Assembly: GCA_025093555.1 (NCBI GenBank)
Contig: JAIWNF010000015.1
Location: 620,001 to 684,000 of the forward strand
Direction: 5' to 3'
Length of the DNA stretch: 64,000 nt
Source: Circinella umbellata
Lineage: Eukaryota; Mucoromycota; Mucoromycetes; Mucorales; Lichtheimiaceae
Shown: positions 11,721-25,015 of the stretch, in pieces
Layout: each line of letters begins with the position of its first letter
Position numbering within the stretch: position 1 is the stretch's first letter
Translations under genes and position numbers: made by a program
Notes under the pieces: model-generated
Databases searched by the model: none
What the model saw: only the letters and a program-made list of their open reading frames with translations
What the model was told of the DNA's origin: nothing

Positions 11721-14700
11721 TTAATCTTCTTGAGGAGTATTACTATCAGTAGCAACTGGAGTACTACTAGTACTAGTGGTAGTAGTAGAAGTTGCTTCAG
11801 AAGAATCTTCTTGTTTATTATCTTGTTTTTCTTCTGATTTATTTTCTTCTTGATGACTTTCATTATGTCCATCATCTCCACCTTCACCACCCAATGCACT
11901 ATACAATAATGATAATAATAATAATTTTTAATATGGATTTCATATACACAAAAAAAAAATTTCCCCAAATTAAATTTACCTGAACATATTGGCGGAACTA
12001 GATCGACTTTCACTTGGGCTAGACTTTTGATCTCCACCCGCTTTGCTTGCACGATGAAGACTGGCAAATGGACTATTACCAGGTCCAAGGACGCTACTTC
12101 GAGCTTTGCTTCGATCAGTTTTACCAAAGTTAGCTAATTCATTCGCCCGTGTACCCTTGGATGAACCACCTGGACTACCGGATCCAACAGTACTCCAACC
12201 ATCTACGGTGGTTGAAGCAGCATTGCTACCACTAGAACCTTCACGTTGTAAATCACGACCACCGGCACCACGATGAGAACCTGCTCTGGACATAGGATGA
12301 GGTAAACTTCCTCGAGAACTGGTTGTACGTTTCATGGCTTCCTTTTCTTCAATCTTGGCCTTTTGTGCTTGTTCGTGAACTTGTGCAATAGTAGTAGGTG
12401 CAACTTGATTATTACCACGTCGACTGACCCATTTATTCTTACGAAGATCGAAAAGATCCTATAAATTATAAAATAGTCATATTAGTATAAAAGGGTGTTC
12501 ACATTCTATATATAAACAAAAAAACGATAAACTTACCAAAATCATAAACTTGATACGTGAACTCAAGTTAGGACTTTCCATCATTTCCTTCATACGTTCA
12601 AAGTAAATATCGACCCATTCCTTGTTCTTACGATTGCTAATATCCAAAGGTTTACCAATGGTTGTAATAAGCTTGACCATGGTTTCAGTTTCTTCATCAC
12701 CCACTTCTTTGGGATTGTCACACAATCGAGTCAAACATTGTAACATGATACGATCTGTCAACATTTGACGTTTAAATAATTCACCAATAAATACAACCAA
12801 ACCAAGACCTTGACGTTTTGCCTTGACAGCAGCATAATATTCATCACTCATCATATCTGGATTATTTTGATCGACTTCTGGAATTTGCATCTTCCAACCA
12901 CGTTCGAAATCATGTTGACAACGATTCAAAAGATATTTACGAAGTAAATTGACACCGGATACAGTATTGCCTTCCTTATCTTTGACATTGACATCCTTAA
13001 TATCATCTGTAATCGAATCATACATTTTACGACACAATTGAGCCCACATGGAAGCAAAAGCAGGTTCATCACATGCTTTATCAAAAGTCAATTGAATCAC
13101 CACTTTCAAAGCACGACCATCTTCTTCCTTTTCAGATTGTTTGGCATATTCCCAAATTTGACCTGCAATCGAGTCGAATTTTTCTAATGTCAATTTGTTC
13201 AACAAAGATTTGACCTTACGAATAATGACTTCATCTGATAATAAATCAGATTCGGCCGCTTTTTCGGCTTCACGTTGTTTACGTAATGCGAGAGGAACCC
13301 AACGGTTTTGACTTTGTTCCAAAGGTTTGACTTGTTCAGGAGGAATGGTAGGTGCTCCTTGTTGTTGTCTTTCTTGTTTTTCTTGATTGTCACCACCCTT
13401 ACCGTGACGACCTTTACCACCACGACCACTACGGGTACGACCACCGTGAGAACCTTCACGTTGCATACCACCGGGAGAACCAGGTGCACCAGCAGGAGGT
13501 AAAGCGTGACTACCACTGCCAGCACGATGAGAAAGAGGTCGGCCACCAGCAAATTTACCCATTTCCATACGACCATCACGCGAACCGTGACGGAACATAC
13601 CCATATCCATGGTAGGTGTTCGAGGACCTCCACGACCTCGTTCCGAGTTTTGACGACGGGACATGGAGCGTGGACGATCATTTTGTTGTTGTTCTTCAGC
13701 AATATTTTGGAATTGACTTAAATCTTCAGAAGATTCGAGACACAAAGGAGCAAATTGTAACAAAAAGTTGGGTTCATAGGTAATTTTACCATTTGGATCC
13801 TTGCTACCAAAAGGTGCCTTGACAGTAGCTGGGTATTGGATGGTACTTGGATCTTCAATAGTACGTGTGGTCTTGTTTGAAGGTGTAGGTTTAGCAGAAG
13901 CAGGTGTAACACTAGTAGGTGTAGCTGTCAATGTATTTGTAGCTGATGTCTTTGAAACAGCTTCCATATCAAGACGAGCAGGTGTTGTTGCAGCAGCAGC
14001 AGCAGCAGCAGCAGCTTCTTTCTTTTCAGCTTCTTGTTGTTCAGCTACTTCCTTGGCTTTCTTTTCTTCAGCTTCCTTCTTTTCTCGTTCTTCCTTTGCT
14101 TTACGTTCAGCTTCCTCCTTGGCTTTCTTTTCTTCAGCTTCCTTCTTTTCTTGTTCTTCCTTAGCCTTACGTTCAGCTTCTTCCTTAGCCTTCTTTTCTT
14201 CCGCTTCTATCCGTTCAGCTTCTTCTTTGGCTTTACGTTCAGCTTCTTCTTTGGCTTTTTGTTCAGCTTCAAGACGTTCTTTTTCTTCACGTTCTTTACG
14301 TTCCGCTTCTTCTTTCACCTTACGTTCTTCTTCTTCCTTGGCCTTTTGTGCAGCTTCTTCACGTTCACGCTTTTCACGGGCTTCACGATCCTTGATAGCT
14401 GGATCTACAATAGGAATAGCCTTTGAAGGAGAATTGGCGGCATTGGAGGTAGAAGTGGAAGTGGAGGAGGGAGCAGGAGCAGGTGTAGAACTTGTTGAAG
14501 ATTTTAATTCTTCCTTCTTAATAGTAGGTGTTGTACGTTGTTCTTCATTAGGCTTAGTCGTCGTGGTTGCCGTGGTTGCCGTGGTAGATTCTTTGGTACT
14601 ACTATTGGCAGTAGATGAACTTGATGAAGCAACGGCTTCCGCTTTTACTTCCGTCATTGTTTCTGGATTGATAATACGAATGGCCTTGTTATTACGTTGA

Positions 14701-16704
14701 GGTGGAACATAAGGTTGCGAAGCACCAGGAGCAGGAGGAGCATTGTTTCCACCTTGACCAACATAACCTCCCATATTATAAGGTTGATAATAATGATGTT
14801 GTTGTCCTTCAAAGTTTGGTGGAACATACTAAAAATTGTAATAGATAATACAAAATAAAAAAAAAAGTGGTTAATATAAAAGAAATGATAAAAAAATACT
14901 TTTATATACTTACATAAGGTGGTTGATGTTGACGATGAACGGGACTAGGACTACCCCAATTAGGAGGCATTGGCATATTTTGACCGGTAACATTGGGAGA
15001 AGGTGCAGATGGCATGTGAGGAGAAATAGGCTTCTTTTGATGATGAGGAACGTAAGGTTGAGAATTTTGCATATTAGGAGAATGAGGCATGCCTTGATGT
15101 TTGTTTTGGTTATAATGTCGATAATGTCTTGAAGTATTATTATTATTATTATTATTGTTGTTGTTACTAGTATTATTATTATGCGATGTATTATTATTAT
15201 TATTATAATGAGGTGAGCCTTGTTCAGAATGATTTGATTGTGTTGAATCTCTTCTTTGTTGTTGTTGTTGATGATTTTGTGATTGTGATGGAGTACCCTG
15301 TGGTGCAAAAGGTTGTGTAAAAAGTTTTGAATTATTATGCTTGTCAGTAGTGTATGGTAAATTAGGTGGTGCAGACATGGTTCTGGGTATCTTGGGAGAT
15401 AATGATAATATTTGTTTTTGATGTTTTTGTTTTTGATGTTGTTGTGTTCCTCCTTGTATTCGAATATGTGATTGACCTTGCCAAACATGTGTCTGATAAT
15501 CAAAACATAGAATACCAAAATATGTCCCCCCCCAAAAAAAAACCAAAAAGTAGAACAAAGGAGGAAACATAACAGAACATATACAAACAAACGATTCCCA
15601 CCCCAAAAAAAAAGAAGTAAAAAAAAAATACATTATTTTTGAAATCATAACATATAAAAAACAACAAAAAAAATATATATCATTGTAATTTCCCAAAAAA
15701 TTTGAACCACACCTATAAAAAAAAAAGCACCCTTATACAATTTCATAAAATAATGGATATACTTACGGAGGATGCGTCTGTTGCAGGTAAACTGCCGAAT
15801 GTAACTTCGGATGACTTCAAAACGGGAGCAACATCACCGTTCTTATTTGAAGAAGATTGTGCAGGTGAATCTGTACCTTGATTGATGGATCCAAATTGAA
15901 TTGGTGCTAGTAAAAGATATACATTTTTTTTTCGTCTTTAGTACTCGACATAAGAGTTGTATTAAACCACATCACCTCTTCCCTTCCATGTTTAATTCTT
16001 ACCAGCATCAGTAGGAGGAGCTCTTGGCAATTGTACAGAAGCATTACGTGCATTCTTTGCAGCTGGAGATGCCGACTTGTTTGACGGACTATTTTAGTTA
16101 CATAATAATAATAGTAGTTAAGATGATATAGAATTCTATTTTAAAAAAAATAAGAATGAATAGGAATCAAAAAAAAAAAGATTCCCCATTCTACAAGAAA
16201 AAGTGGATAACCGCATGAATTTATCATTCAACGCCACCCTTTTTTTTTTCTTCTTAATCTTTGTATGTTTCCCCCTCCACTCCCCCCCCCTTTTTTTTTC
16301 TCTTTGCCACTCAGAATCCCTTTTTTTATTATTTTATTTTTTACTAAACACACAGACTACACATATTCATATTAATAATTTTTGTTTTTTTTTAAAAAAA
16401 AAGGATACGAATTAGTAGCAGATGCCACAGTCGAAGCAAATGAGGCTTGTGGTTGTGGTGGTTGTTGTGTATTTACTGCGGATGGAGTAGTTGCTGTTCC
16501 ATTGACTGCTCCATTTGTATTATGATTGCCTTTTTTATTTGAGTCGTTATTATTTCCAGAAGTAGACGAAGGAGATTGAGTTCGTGGTGATGGCTGTTGA
16601 TCCTGAATCTGTGAGCTTCGTTTTGCAGCTTCTGCGTAATTGAATACTGCTTGAGGAGGTGACTTGGCGCTGTTTGTTTCGGATGGTGTTGGAGTTCTAT
16701 TCAT
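11721..16704 (-). CDS. Translation initiation factor eIF4G
   Basis: Seven exons: 16704-16409, 16088-16003, 15906-15767, 15492-14914, 14828-12537, 12458-11980, 11898-11721; 1349 residues. The N-terminal half is Asn/Gln/Pro/Ser-rich, the usual region for PABP and RNA contacts. Residues about 511-640 are a long Glu/Lys/Ala helix of KAKEEAERK-type repeats ending in poly-Ala. A canonical eIF4E-binding motif, YEPNFLL (Y-x4-L-phi), lies at 718-724 (bases 13778-13758). The MIF4G HEAT domain spans about 885-1145 and ends in the conserved DLRKNKW segment at the start of exon 6; it should bind eIF4A. The tail is Ser/Gly- then Glu-rich, with no MA3 domain, as in yeast eIF4G. It acts in the cytoplasm as the cap-binding scaffold. 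The start is the first ATG (MNRTPTPSETNSAKSP). Confidence 0.95.
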
Positions 16705-18068
16705 TAGTTGATATTCACAAAAGTTGCATATCCTAGCGATGAGGACACTTATGGCTATATATATATATATAGGATCGAATGGAAAAAAATAGGTTAATTT
16801 TAATAATAATAATAAACTTTTTGAAAAGAGAGAGAAAGAGTTAAGAGAGAGAGAGAGACTTTTTAATAAACAAATATAAAAAGATAAAACATTCTTCTCA
16901 TAAATCGCTTTTATATAAATTAACAGCAGTTATTTTTTTTTTCTTGGAAGGTTTGATTAGAAAAAAAAAAAACCAACCCTTCTTTCTCTCTCTCTCTCTT
17001 TTTTTTTTTAAGAGGCATACGGATCCCATGTGTATATATATATATATAAACTATCTCTCTTTCTCTCTCGTATTGTTCTTCTTTTTTCTTTTATATATTT
17101 ATATATATATATATAAAGAAAAGGATTCTGTTTTTTTTAGAATGAATACGTACATTGAGCTTTTTTAAAAAAAAAGTGGGTGGGTTTTTTGGTGCAGGAT
17201 AAAGGGAGTAGAAAAAAAAAAGTTGCACCGAAGTTTTTCTCAAGTTTTAAAAAAAAAAAAAAAAAAAAAAATATTAAGAAACAACAAAATTTGCAAAACT
17301 GTTTAGGAAGACCGTCACTTTCCCTATATCAAAGTTTGTGAAGTCCGTCCCAGCCCTATCCCCGTTTTTTGAGGTGGCGAAAAAACCTTGATCCCTTTTT
17401 ATTTGTTTCATTAATATATTTATTATTTAACAAGCCTGTTTCTTGTCTTATTTCTTATCTTTAAAAAAAAAAGGGTTTTATTTGTTGTTGTTTTTTTTAT
17501 ACACAAGACTTGAAAAACTTTTGATAATTAAAAAAACTGTAGGATCCTTTTTATCAGTTGAAAACAAATTAGTTATAATTTTTCACACAGTAGTTTATAA
17601 TCCTATTCACCAATTTATCTCAATTTCTGAAAGGAAAAGGAACTCCCTCATCATGTATCCAGCTTATAAAATTAATAAGAGGCGCAGCAGTTGATACACA
17701 CAGACATTTTATAGAATGTTGTCCAGCATATATATAGAACCGACTGACATAAACCGTAAAGTCCTACAATGGGGGGGTGATTTTTTTTTAAGGATAATGT
17801 GCATTGCGTCAATTCTGATACAAATAAAGTAAAAAAAAATATCATAATGCATTAAAAAAGATCAGGGCCAAGACAGATTAAAAAAAAAAAAAAAGGTCGA
17901 GCGTGTGCTCAGCTTCCGGGTAATAAAAGACTAAAACGGAAAACATGTTCGCCGAGCGAAAAATAAAATAAACCATGGTTTGATAGCTATTCAATTAAGA
18001 AAACCATTTCTATATAAAACATCCCTTTTTTTCTTTTCTTTATCTAATATACAATTTATCAACAAAAG
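16705..18068. other. Divergent intergenic region, eIF4G and P450
   Basis: 1.36 kb between two divergently transcribed genes. It is rich in A/T homopolymers, TA and TC runs (16757-16770, 16984-17000, 17100-17114) and holds no supported ORF. Confidence 0.6.
18011..18018 (+). promoter_or_regulatory. TATA box of the P450 gene
   Basis: The octamer TATATAAA lies 58 bp before the P450 start codon at 18069 and is followed by a pyrimidine-rich tract, the common arrangement for fungal core promoters. Confidence 0.5.
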
Positions 18069-20402
18069 ATGAAAACATTACAAGATATTGTTTTCACCTT
18101 TTATCAACAACAACAACGACAACAAGTAGTAGGAAATCTTAGTGTTGTTATTAATAACAACAAATGGGTTACCACAGCAACTACTATTTTCATTTACTAT
18201 GTGATCAAAAAGATAATCAACTCTAATAAAAATAAGAATGATCCAACACCTAGCGTTCCTTATCGTTGGCCTATTCTTGGTTCTTCCGCAGATTATTTCA
18301 AAGATAAAAAGAAATTTGCAAAAGAAAAAACAGAACTTTATGGTCCTGTTTTTCGTGTTCATTTATTGGGTCAGGTAAAGGAAACCTATTATACTAAATT
18401 TTACTCATAATAATTAAAATGTATTATACCCTCTATTTTGTGTATAAAAAGATGTGTACAGTGGTAGGAGGAAATTATGCCCATGAAGTTTTTATGAACC
18501 CAAACCTTGATTTCATTAAAAGTTCACAAAAGGTAAAAAAAAATGACACTCTGTTTTGGTTACTACATCTACTCATGTACCTTTTTTTTTTTTTTAGTAT
18601 TTTGATATACCTTTACTACTTGGTGATCTTCAGTATCGATTGCCTGTAAATATGTTTCGAGATTTTATAATCAAGGAAATGACACAAAAATTATCAAAAT
18701 ATAGTAATCACTTTGACGAACAGGTATTTCTCTTTCTCTCTTTATTTCATCCATCCTACGTATGAAAATAACACTCTTAAATTTTTCTCATACGTATTAT
18801 AATCAAGTGCACAAACGTCGCTGCAGAAATATTTGGAAATTTGACAGGTACGTACCCATATCCCCCTCCCCAACTTTAAATACTATATGATTTATAACTT
18901 TCTTTTTTTTTTTGGATAGAACCAAAAATTATTACCAATGTGAACGAAATAGTTCAATCCTTTGTGGCTCGTACGACTGCTTTTACATTAGGTGGAACTT
19001 CTTTTACTGAAAATAAAGAGTTGTTATATCTATTGGAAAACGTAGCAGATCAATGTTCAAAACGATTGTTAATGCCAGGTCCAGCACGTGCTTTATTACC
19101 TTGGTGGAATACTCTTTATAAAAAGTATGTATTTTAAGTAAACAAAACAATAGACTACATATAAAGAGTTTTCTTTTTTCCCCTTATGTATAATAACAAG
19201 TTTAGCTTATTAACACAACCTATTTAATTTGTTAGAATCTTTTATAGACGAAATGCATTTGTAAAAGAATCTATTCAAAAAGTTCGAAATGGATTAAAAG
19301 ATGAAGTGAGACGACGTCTTGATATTATCCACAACAAGAATGAAAAAGCACCTGTAAGTAATATCAAGTCAGTTATTATAGAATCGACTTTTTCTGATCT
19401 ATTAATCCAATTGAATATAGGATGATGTACTTCAATTTATCTTGACAGACCATTTTAAAGATAAAGAAGAAAATATTATTCTTGATGGACTCACTGCCTG
19501 GTTTTTTTCCATGACCTTTTTAAGTGTAGCGACTACTTCGGGTCTATTAATCGCTCTTCTTCATTCATTGGCAAGCTCTCCTCAACATGTGATTGAATTA
19601 CTTGAAGAACAAGAATACGTCATTCAACAAAAGAGTGATAATCATGTAGATTCATCCTTGTTGAATGCAGATGATTATAAAAAATTGGTAAAATTAGATA
19701 GTTATATTCGTGAAGCATTTCGACATATGGATGATTTTGATCATCCACATGTGAATACAACTAAAAATAATGTTGTCTTAAGTAATGGTACAATCATTCG
19801 TCCTGGTAAAGTTTTTTTTTCTCTTTCTATAATGGGATGGATTTGGAGGGGGTGCTAATGATATCAATAATTAATTGTACGTACATATTCATTTATTTTA
19901 GGTGAAGAAGTTTTTACAAATTTTTGGCATTTGAATTTTGATCCAACCGTTCAATCTGATTTGGAAGAAGATTTGGAAGAATTTAAACCATTTCGATTTG
20001 TAGGTCGTGAAAAACAAGCAACCAAATGTAGTAATGATTATTTACCTTTTGGATTGGGAAGGTAAAGAAAGTATAGTAGTTTACTATTCTCTATTATATT
20101 CTATCTTGAGTGGAGAAACTAATAATCATTTATTATTTTTTATATACATTGTGTAAATATATTATAAAGACATGCTTGTCCAGGTATAAATATAGATTAT
20201 GTTTTCACATAAGTATTATTCTATAGAGTTAAATTAATATATATATATATATATTTTAAATATAGGTCGATGGTTTGCAATTGAAGAAACGAAAGCTATT
20301 ATTTCAGTTATCATTCGACATTATGAACTTTCACATGTATCTATTGAAAAACAGGATAAAAAGAAAGGAATTCAATTTATTAACCGAGATAAAAAGATAT
20401 AA
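18069..20402 (+). CDS. Cytochrome P450 monooxygenase
   Basis: Ten exons: 18069-18374, 18452-18532, 18598-18723, 18808-18847, 18920-19124, 19236-19353, 19421-19805, 19902-20061, 20170-20183, 20266-20402; 523 residues. A hydrophobic segment (about 34-50) would anchor it in the ER membrane, followed by the Pro-rich hinge (SVPYRWPILGS). The K-helix ExxR is Glu390-Arg393 (YIREAFR). The haem loop is FGLGRHACPG with the iron ligand Cys477. The I-helix region (AWFFSMTFLSVATTSG) has ATTS where AGxxT is usual. Exon 9 is only 14 bp and encodes the Cys of the haem loop. Length is normal. The CYP family and substrate cannot be assigned by eye. It needs haem and a P450 reductase. The acceptor of exon 4 is the least certain junction. 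Confidence 0.93.
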
Positions 20403-20530
20403 TAAAACCCTTTCTACTCTATCACTACCTTCCAACTATTATTTATATTATTTTATTATATACAAATGAATAATAAATCACTTTTCATTTAATAAAAAGA
20501 AAAAAAAAATTGACATGGGGGGGTTGTTGT

Positions 20531-21313
20531 TTATAAAATGCCATCATAAGAAGCCAATGCAATAGCTAATTCAGTCGCTCTTGGTTTAGGTGATATTAAA
20601 GTCACTTTTAACCCACATTTTATCATATGATCTGCCGTCGTTTCTCCTATAGCTGCCAATTTAGGTATCGATTCTAAAAATGCATGATTTCGTTCCAATA
20701 CATAATTCACACCAGATGGACTAAAAAAGACGGCCCACTCTTCTTGTTTTTTTCCTTCTTGTATCGTTTGTTCGTTTAACCGTTGTGTCAATTCTGCATG
20801 AGGACATGTACAATAGGTTCGTACTTCTTGATATGAAATATCGGCTTCTTTTAAACGTGTAGGTAACTCGTTTAATCGTTTATCACCTGCAAGAAATAAA
20901 ACACTTTTGTTTTCAAGTTGTTGAATAATGGGAATCATTTCTGGTGCAAGTTGAACAGCACGTTCATGAACAATGGGAGCATGGTTAAAAAAATCCAATG
21001 CTATTACTTTTTCTGCTGTTTTACTCCCCACAATAAATAAACGTAATGAACGCCATTGAGAATGAATCGTATTGTGACTAGAAGGTTGGATTGCTTGACG
21101 CCAAGTATCCACAGAACGTTGTGAAGTAAAAATGACACTGCCATGCACAGGAGGTTTGGAAAGTAATTCTTGAATAAATGAAATAGATTCTGATGTAGAA
21201 TCTAATACGGGTATAAATTGAAGAGAATAATTATATTTTTCAAATTGAATTTGATATTCATCATTGTTCTCTTCTTTGCCCTTAAATAAAAGTACACTAT
21301 TATTATTGACCAT
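20531..21313 (-). CDS. Uroporphyrinogen-III synthase
   Basis: A single exon of 260 residues, a usual length for the family. The frame stays open upstream to 21463, but those 50 residues are Phe/Lys-rich leader, so I chose the ATG at 21313 (MVNNNSVLLFKG). The fold's typical segments are present: VIFTSQRSVDTWRQAI in the first half, LFIVGSKTAEKV, then SVLFLAGDKRLNELP, AVFFSPSGVNYVL, and IPKLAAIGETTADHM near the end. The enzyme closes and inverts ring D of hydroxymethylbilane to make uroporphyrinogen III, in the cytosol, fourth step of haem synthesis. Its 3' end faces that of the P450 gene, 128 bp away. Confidence 0.92.
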   Translation of the reverse strand: MVNNNSVLLFKGKEENNDEYQIQFEKYNYSLQFIPVLDSTSESISFIQELLSKPPVHGSVIFTSQRSVDTWRQAIQPSSHNTIHSQWRSLRLFIVGSKTAEKVIALDFFNHAPIVHERAVQLAPEMIPIIQQLENKSVLFLAGDKRLNELPTRLKEADISYQEVRTYCTCPHAELTQRLNEQTIQEGKKQEEWAVFFSPSGVNYVLERNHAFLESIPKLAAIGETTADHMIKCGLKVTLISPKPRATELAIALASYDGIL

Positions 21314-21765
21314 TTTTTTTTTATGGAAGCAAAAAGAAAGCCGCACCCAGAAAAAAATATATATAAATTCCCAATTTTTTTTTTTAATGATATCCATTTT
21401 TTGAACCAGCAAAAAATAAAAAATAAAAATTAGAAACAAAAAAAAAAAGTGGTCGTTTTTCAATAATAACTATACATAAAAGAAGAAGAAGAAGAAAAAA
21501 ACGAGTGTGAGAGTTGAACAAAAGGGTGGAGGAAAGAAAGAAAAAATATATAGTAGTAGTAGAAGTAATAGTATAGTCGGATAAAAGAAGGGATTGGGAG
21601 AGGGGGGAGATACAAAATAATATCGTACAAAAAAGAATAAAGAGGTGCGTTTTGAAGCTATGTATTTATATAGGTATTTTTTTTTTTTGCTTCAAGAAAA
21701 AGAACAGATAAGGAAAATGAATAATGCGAGGGTGGGGCCGGGGGGGGGAATAGTATTGTAGTTAT

Positions 21766-23658
21766 TTAAATATATCCTGCATTTTCTTTTGCTGGAACAG
21801 CAGGTGGGATATGACGTAAAAGATCATCTGTCGAAAGTTCACGACGATGATGTCTACGTGCTGCAGCCGATAATGAATTACGACGATTCGAAGAGGAAGG
21901 TAAAGGTGAAGAATGATTTTGTTGACCTGGTGTTGGATCTGCAAATAGTGGTTTATAATGATTCACAATATATTCAATAGCATGAATTTTATGATTCATA
22001 TCCACAATATCAAGTCCTTCATCTCGATTACGCATTAATGTAGGTCCAAAAATCACTGCCAAATTCTTTGTTGTCATAAGATTTTCACTATTACGTTGTT
22101 GAATTTTATCAAGATGTTGCATCAAATATTTTAAAGTATTAAAGTTTTCAGAAGGTAATGAATGAATCGATTTTTGGAATAAGGCAAATTGTTGATCACT
22201 TGAAGATGATACTTCTATTATATATAAAAAAAAACGTTTGAATGAATATTTAACTTATTAAGAGTACACGTCTCTTTTCCAAATTACTTACTGGCAGCAT
22301 CTATAAACTTGTTATGCATCTCATAAGTGAATAATGGATTGGGTAAATCACGGAAATATTGTTTTAAAACACTTGTCACAGCACAAATATCATTCCATTT
22401 ATTTTCATCACATAAATTACAAGTTTCATCTCCAATTTCGAATGCTTGTTGAATTTGCCGCATCTGTCCAGCAGCACCCGATTTTCGATAGATTCCTTCA
22501 AAATCCATACCACGAGTTTCTACAGCTTCAATACATTTAACAACAATTTTTGGTATAGTTCTATTTTCAGAGAGAACTTGAGCTGCAAGATCATTACCAA
22601 ACATGGCTAAAATAAAGACCAAAAAACAAGGTTATTCATCATTATCCATTATGATTATGAATCAAATTTAATTTTTTCTTTTATGTTTACCTTCATGTTT
22701 AGTACCATCTGGATTAATTTTGCCTGTACAAGAAACGGATACATTATGCATACATCGAAAATGTGAAATATATCCACAATCTAAATATAACAAGTAAAAA
22801 AAACAACAATGAGTATATAATAGAATAGAATAATAATACATATGATGTATATTTTACCTTGACATTTAAGTTCACTCACACGCCATATCTTTTCATTACA
22901 AACATCACATTTTGTAGGTCGTAAAAATCGAGTTTGTGTAAAGTTATGTCCATTTCGAGCTCTTGCAACAGCATGCACTTCCAATTCCTTTAATTCATGA
23001 CTTGATTTTTGTCGACTACTTGGTTCTGGCATATTACCCGTCAATGGAGGCTGGCTGACTACATTGGCATCATAAGGTACACCAATGGTAATTTCTTCTT
23101 TACTATCCCCACTCGTACCACTACCATTTGTATGGGTACTCTTTTTACTACTACTATTATTCCGACGACCAAACTTATTCCGACGAAACTTGAACATTTT
23201 AGGAGGTTCTGCTTTACTGATACTATCCCGTTGAGCCACTTTACGAACATTTTGATGATCCGATGATTTTCGTTCCAAAAATACACCATTCACAGTATCC
23301 GTGATTGAATCTTGCAATTTGATTTCATTTTTGGTATTATTGGCATCATTCTTGGTGTCTTCAGTCAAGAAACTTGTACCTGCCATGACAGCTAATGCTT
23401 CACGTTCACGTTCAGTCACACGTCGTGATAAATCATTATTTAAACTGGTTAATTCAGCATTCTTGGTATTTAGCATGATCATTTCATTAATAATATCGTC
23501 ACGGGCTTTGATAAATCGATTATAACCGAATTTAGCTGCATCAATATCTGAATGAATGGAACGTAATTGCATTTGGGCTGCTTGATGACTTTTTTCCCAT
23601 AGTGTATCCATGGAAAGACGACTGGCAACAAAAAAAAGAAAGAGTATATTCATTTGAG

Positions 23659-23694
<36 letters not shown>

Positions 23695-24843
23695 AGAGAA
23701 AGAGAAAAAAAAAAGAACACTTACTTTGCAGCATTATTAGTAATTTCAGAAACGAGTTCATCACGATTTATACGTAAATCTTTACATATTCGTTCCAAAG
23801 CTGCTTTGGTTTGTCCCAAACTTTCTACTTCTTCTTTTGTTAATTTAATGGCTTCCCCATTACCAAAAATTGAAGCTTGATGATAAATTAAAAGCTCAGC
23901 TTTTAATTTACCCGCTAATGCTTCTGCATTTTGTCTTGCCGATACTTCAGCTGCATATCCTTCTTTTACAATATGAAATTCGTCCAGCGCTTTTCTACTG
24001 ATTGCCTATTTTTTTTTTTTTTTTTTTTTTTTTTTGGTTTTGTTGTCAGTTTTTTTTTTTTTTTTTGACAAATATATTTTAAATAATATAATTTACCTTG
24101 ATTTTATTAAATTTGGTATCGACTTCTTTAAGTTGACTTTTCGTACTTTGTAATTCACGTTCTAATTGTATTATTCGATTGTGTTCATCATTTAGAGAAG
24201 GTGGATCAATACAAGTAGGTAATTCGACTGTATCAATATCATTCAAGGATTGAAATGTTGCATCTGATGAAGGTGAATTCGATCCACGCGTTCTGGGTGG
24301 ACTAGGAATATTTTCAAGTAGTGCAGAAGAGGGTTCTTCTGTTAATCCACTTGTAGTATTTAACATTTGATTTAATTCACTTAATTCACGAGAACCTATA
24401 ATAATATGATTCCCCAATTTCAATTGTTAGTATACTACATGAATAAAAAGAAGATAATCCTTTTTTTTACCCTCTCCCCTCCCCTTTTACCATTACTTAC
24501 TTAATATGACATTATTGGATCTTTCTTTTTCATTTGATAGGTTCATTGTTGTTGTTGTCGTATTAGTAGTAGTATGATCCGTTCGAGAATCACTACCAGA
24601 AATACCTCCACGTCGTTCTTTATTTGAAGATCCTCGAGTTAATGAGTCCAATGAATCACCTCGTTGTAATCCAAGCTAATATAATATAAAATAAAGAGTA
24701 AAAAAAAAACACAATAAATTTCCCCATTTTTTTTTTTTTTTGGGAGGCGCGGAGAGAGGTTGAATGTTTTTCTCCTTGATTTGAGGTACCGTACCTGAAT
24801 ACGATATAAGGGGTCTCGAGTTATTGAAGAATGATCATTTGAC

Positions 24844-24874
<31 letters not shown>

Positions 24875-24983
24875 GAAGTAAAAGTCGTTCTTCTTTACGT
24901 TTTTGACGCATTTGTTTTCGTAGTTCGTGACATGATGTACAAAAAATACCCTACAATTATGGAAAAGTGAATGACTCATTAAT

Positions 24984-25015
<32 letters not shown>

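Noticed and set aside
13801..14700. Plus-strand ORF of 299 codons, Ala/Ser/Phe-rich
   Set aside because: Antisense shadow of the repetitive charged helix in eIF4G.
15366..15590. Open frames on both strands beside exon 4 of eIF4G
   Set aside because: Shadows of the Asn/Gln-rich exon; the exon frame with conserved splice sites explains them.
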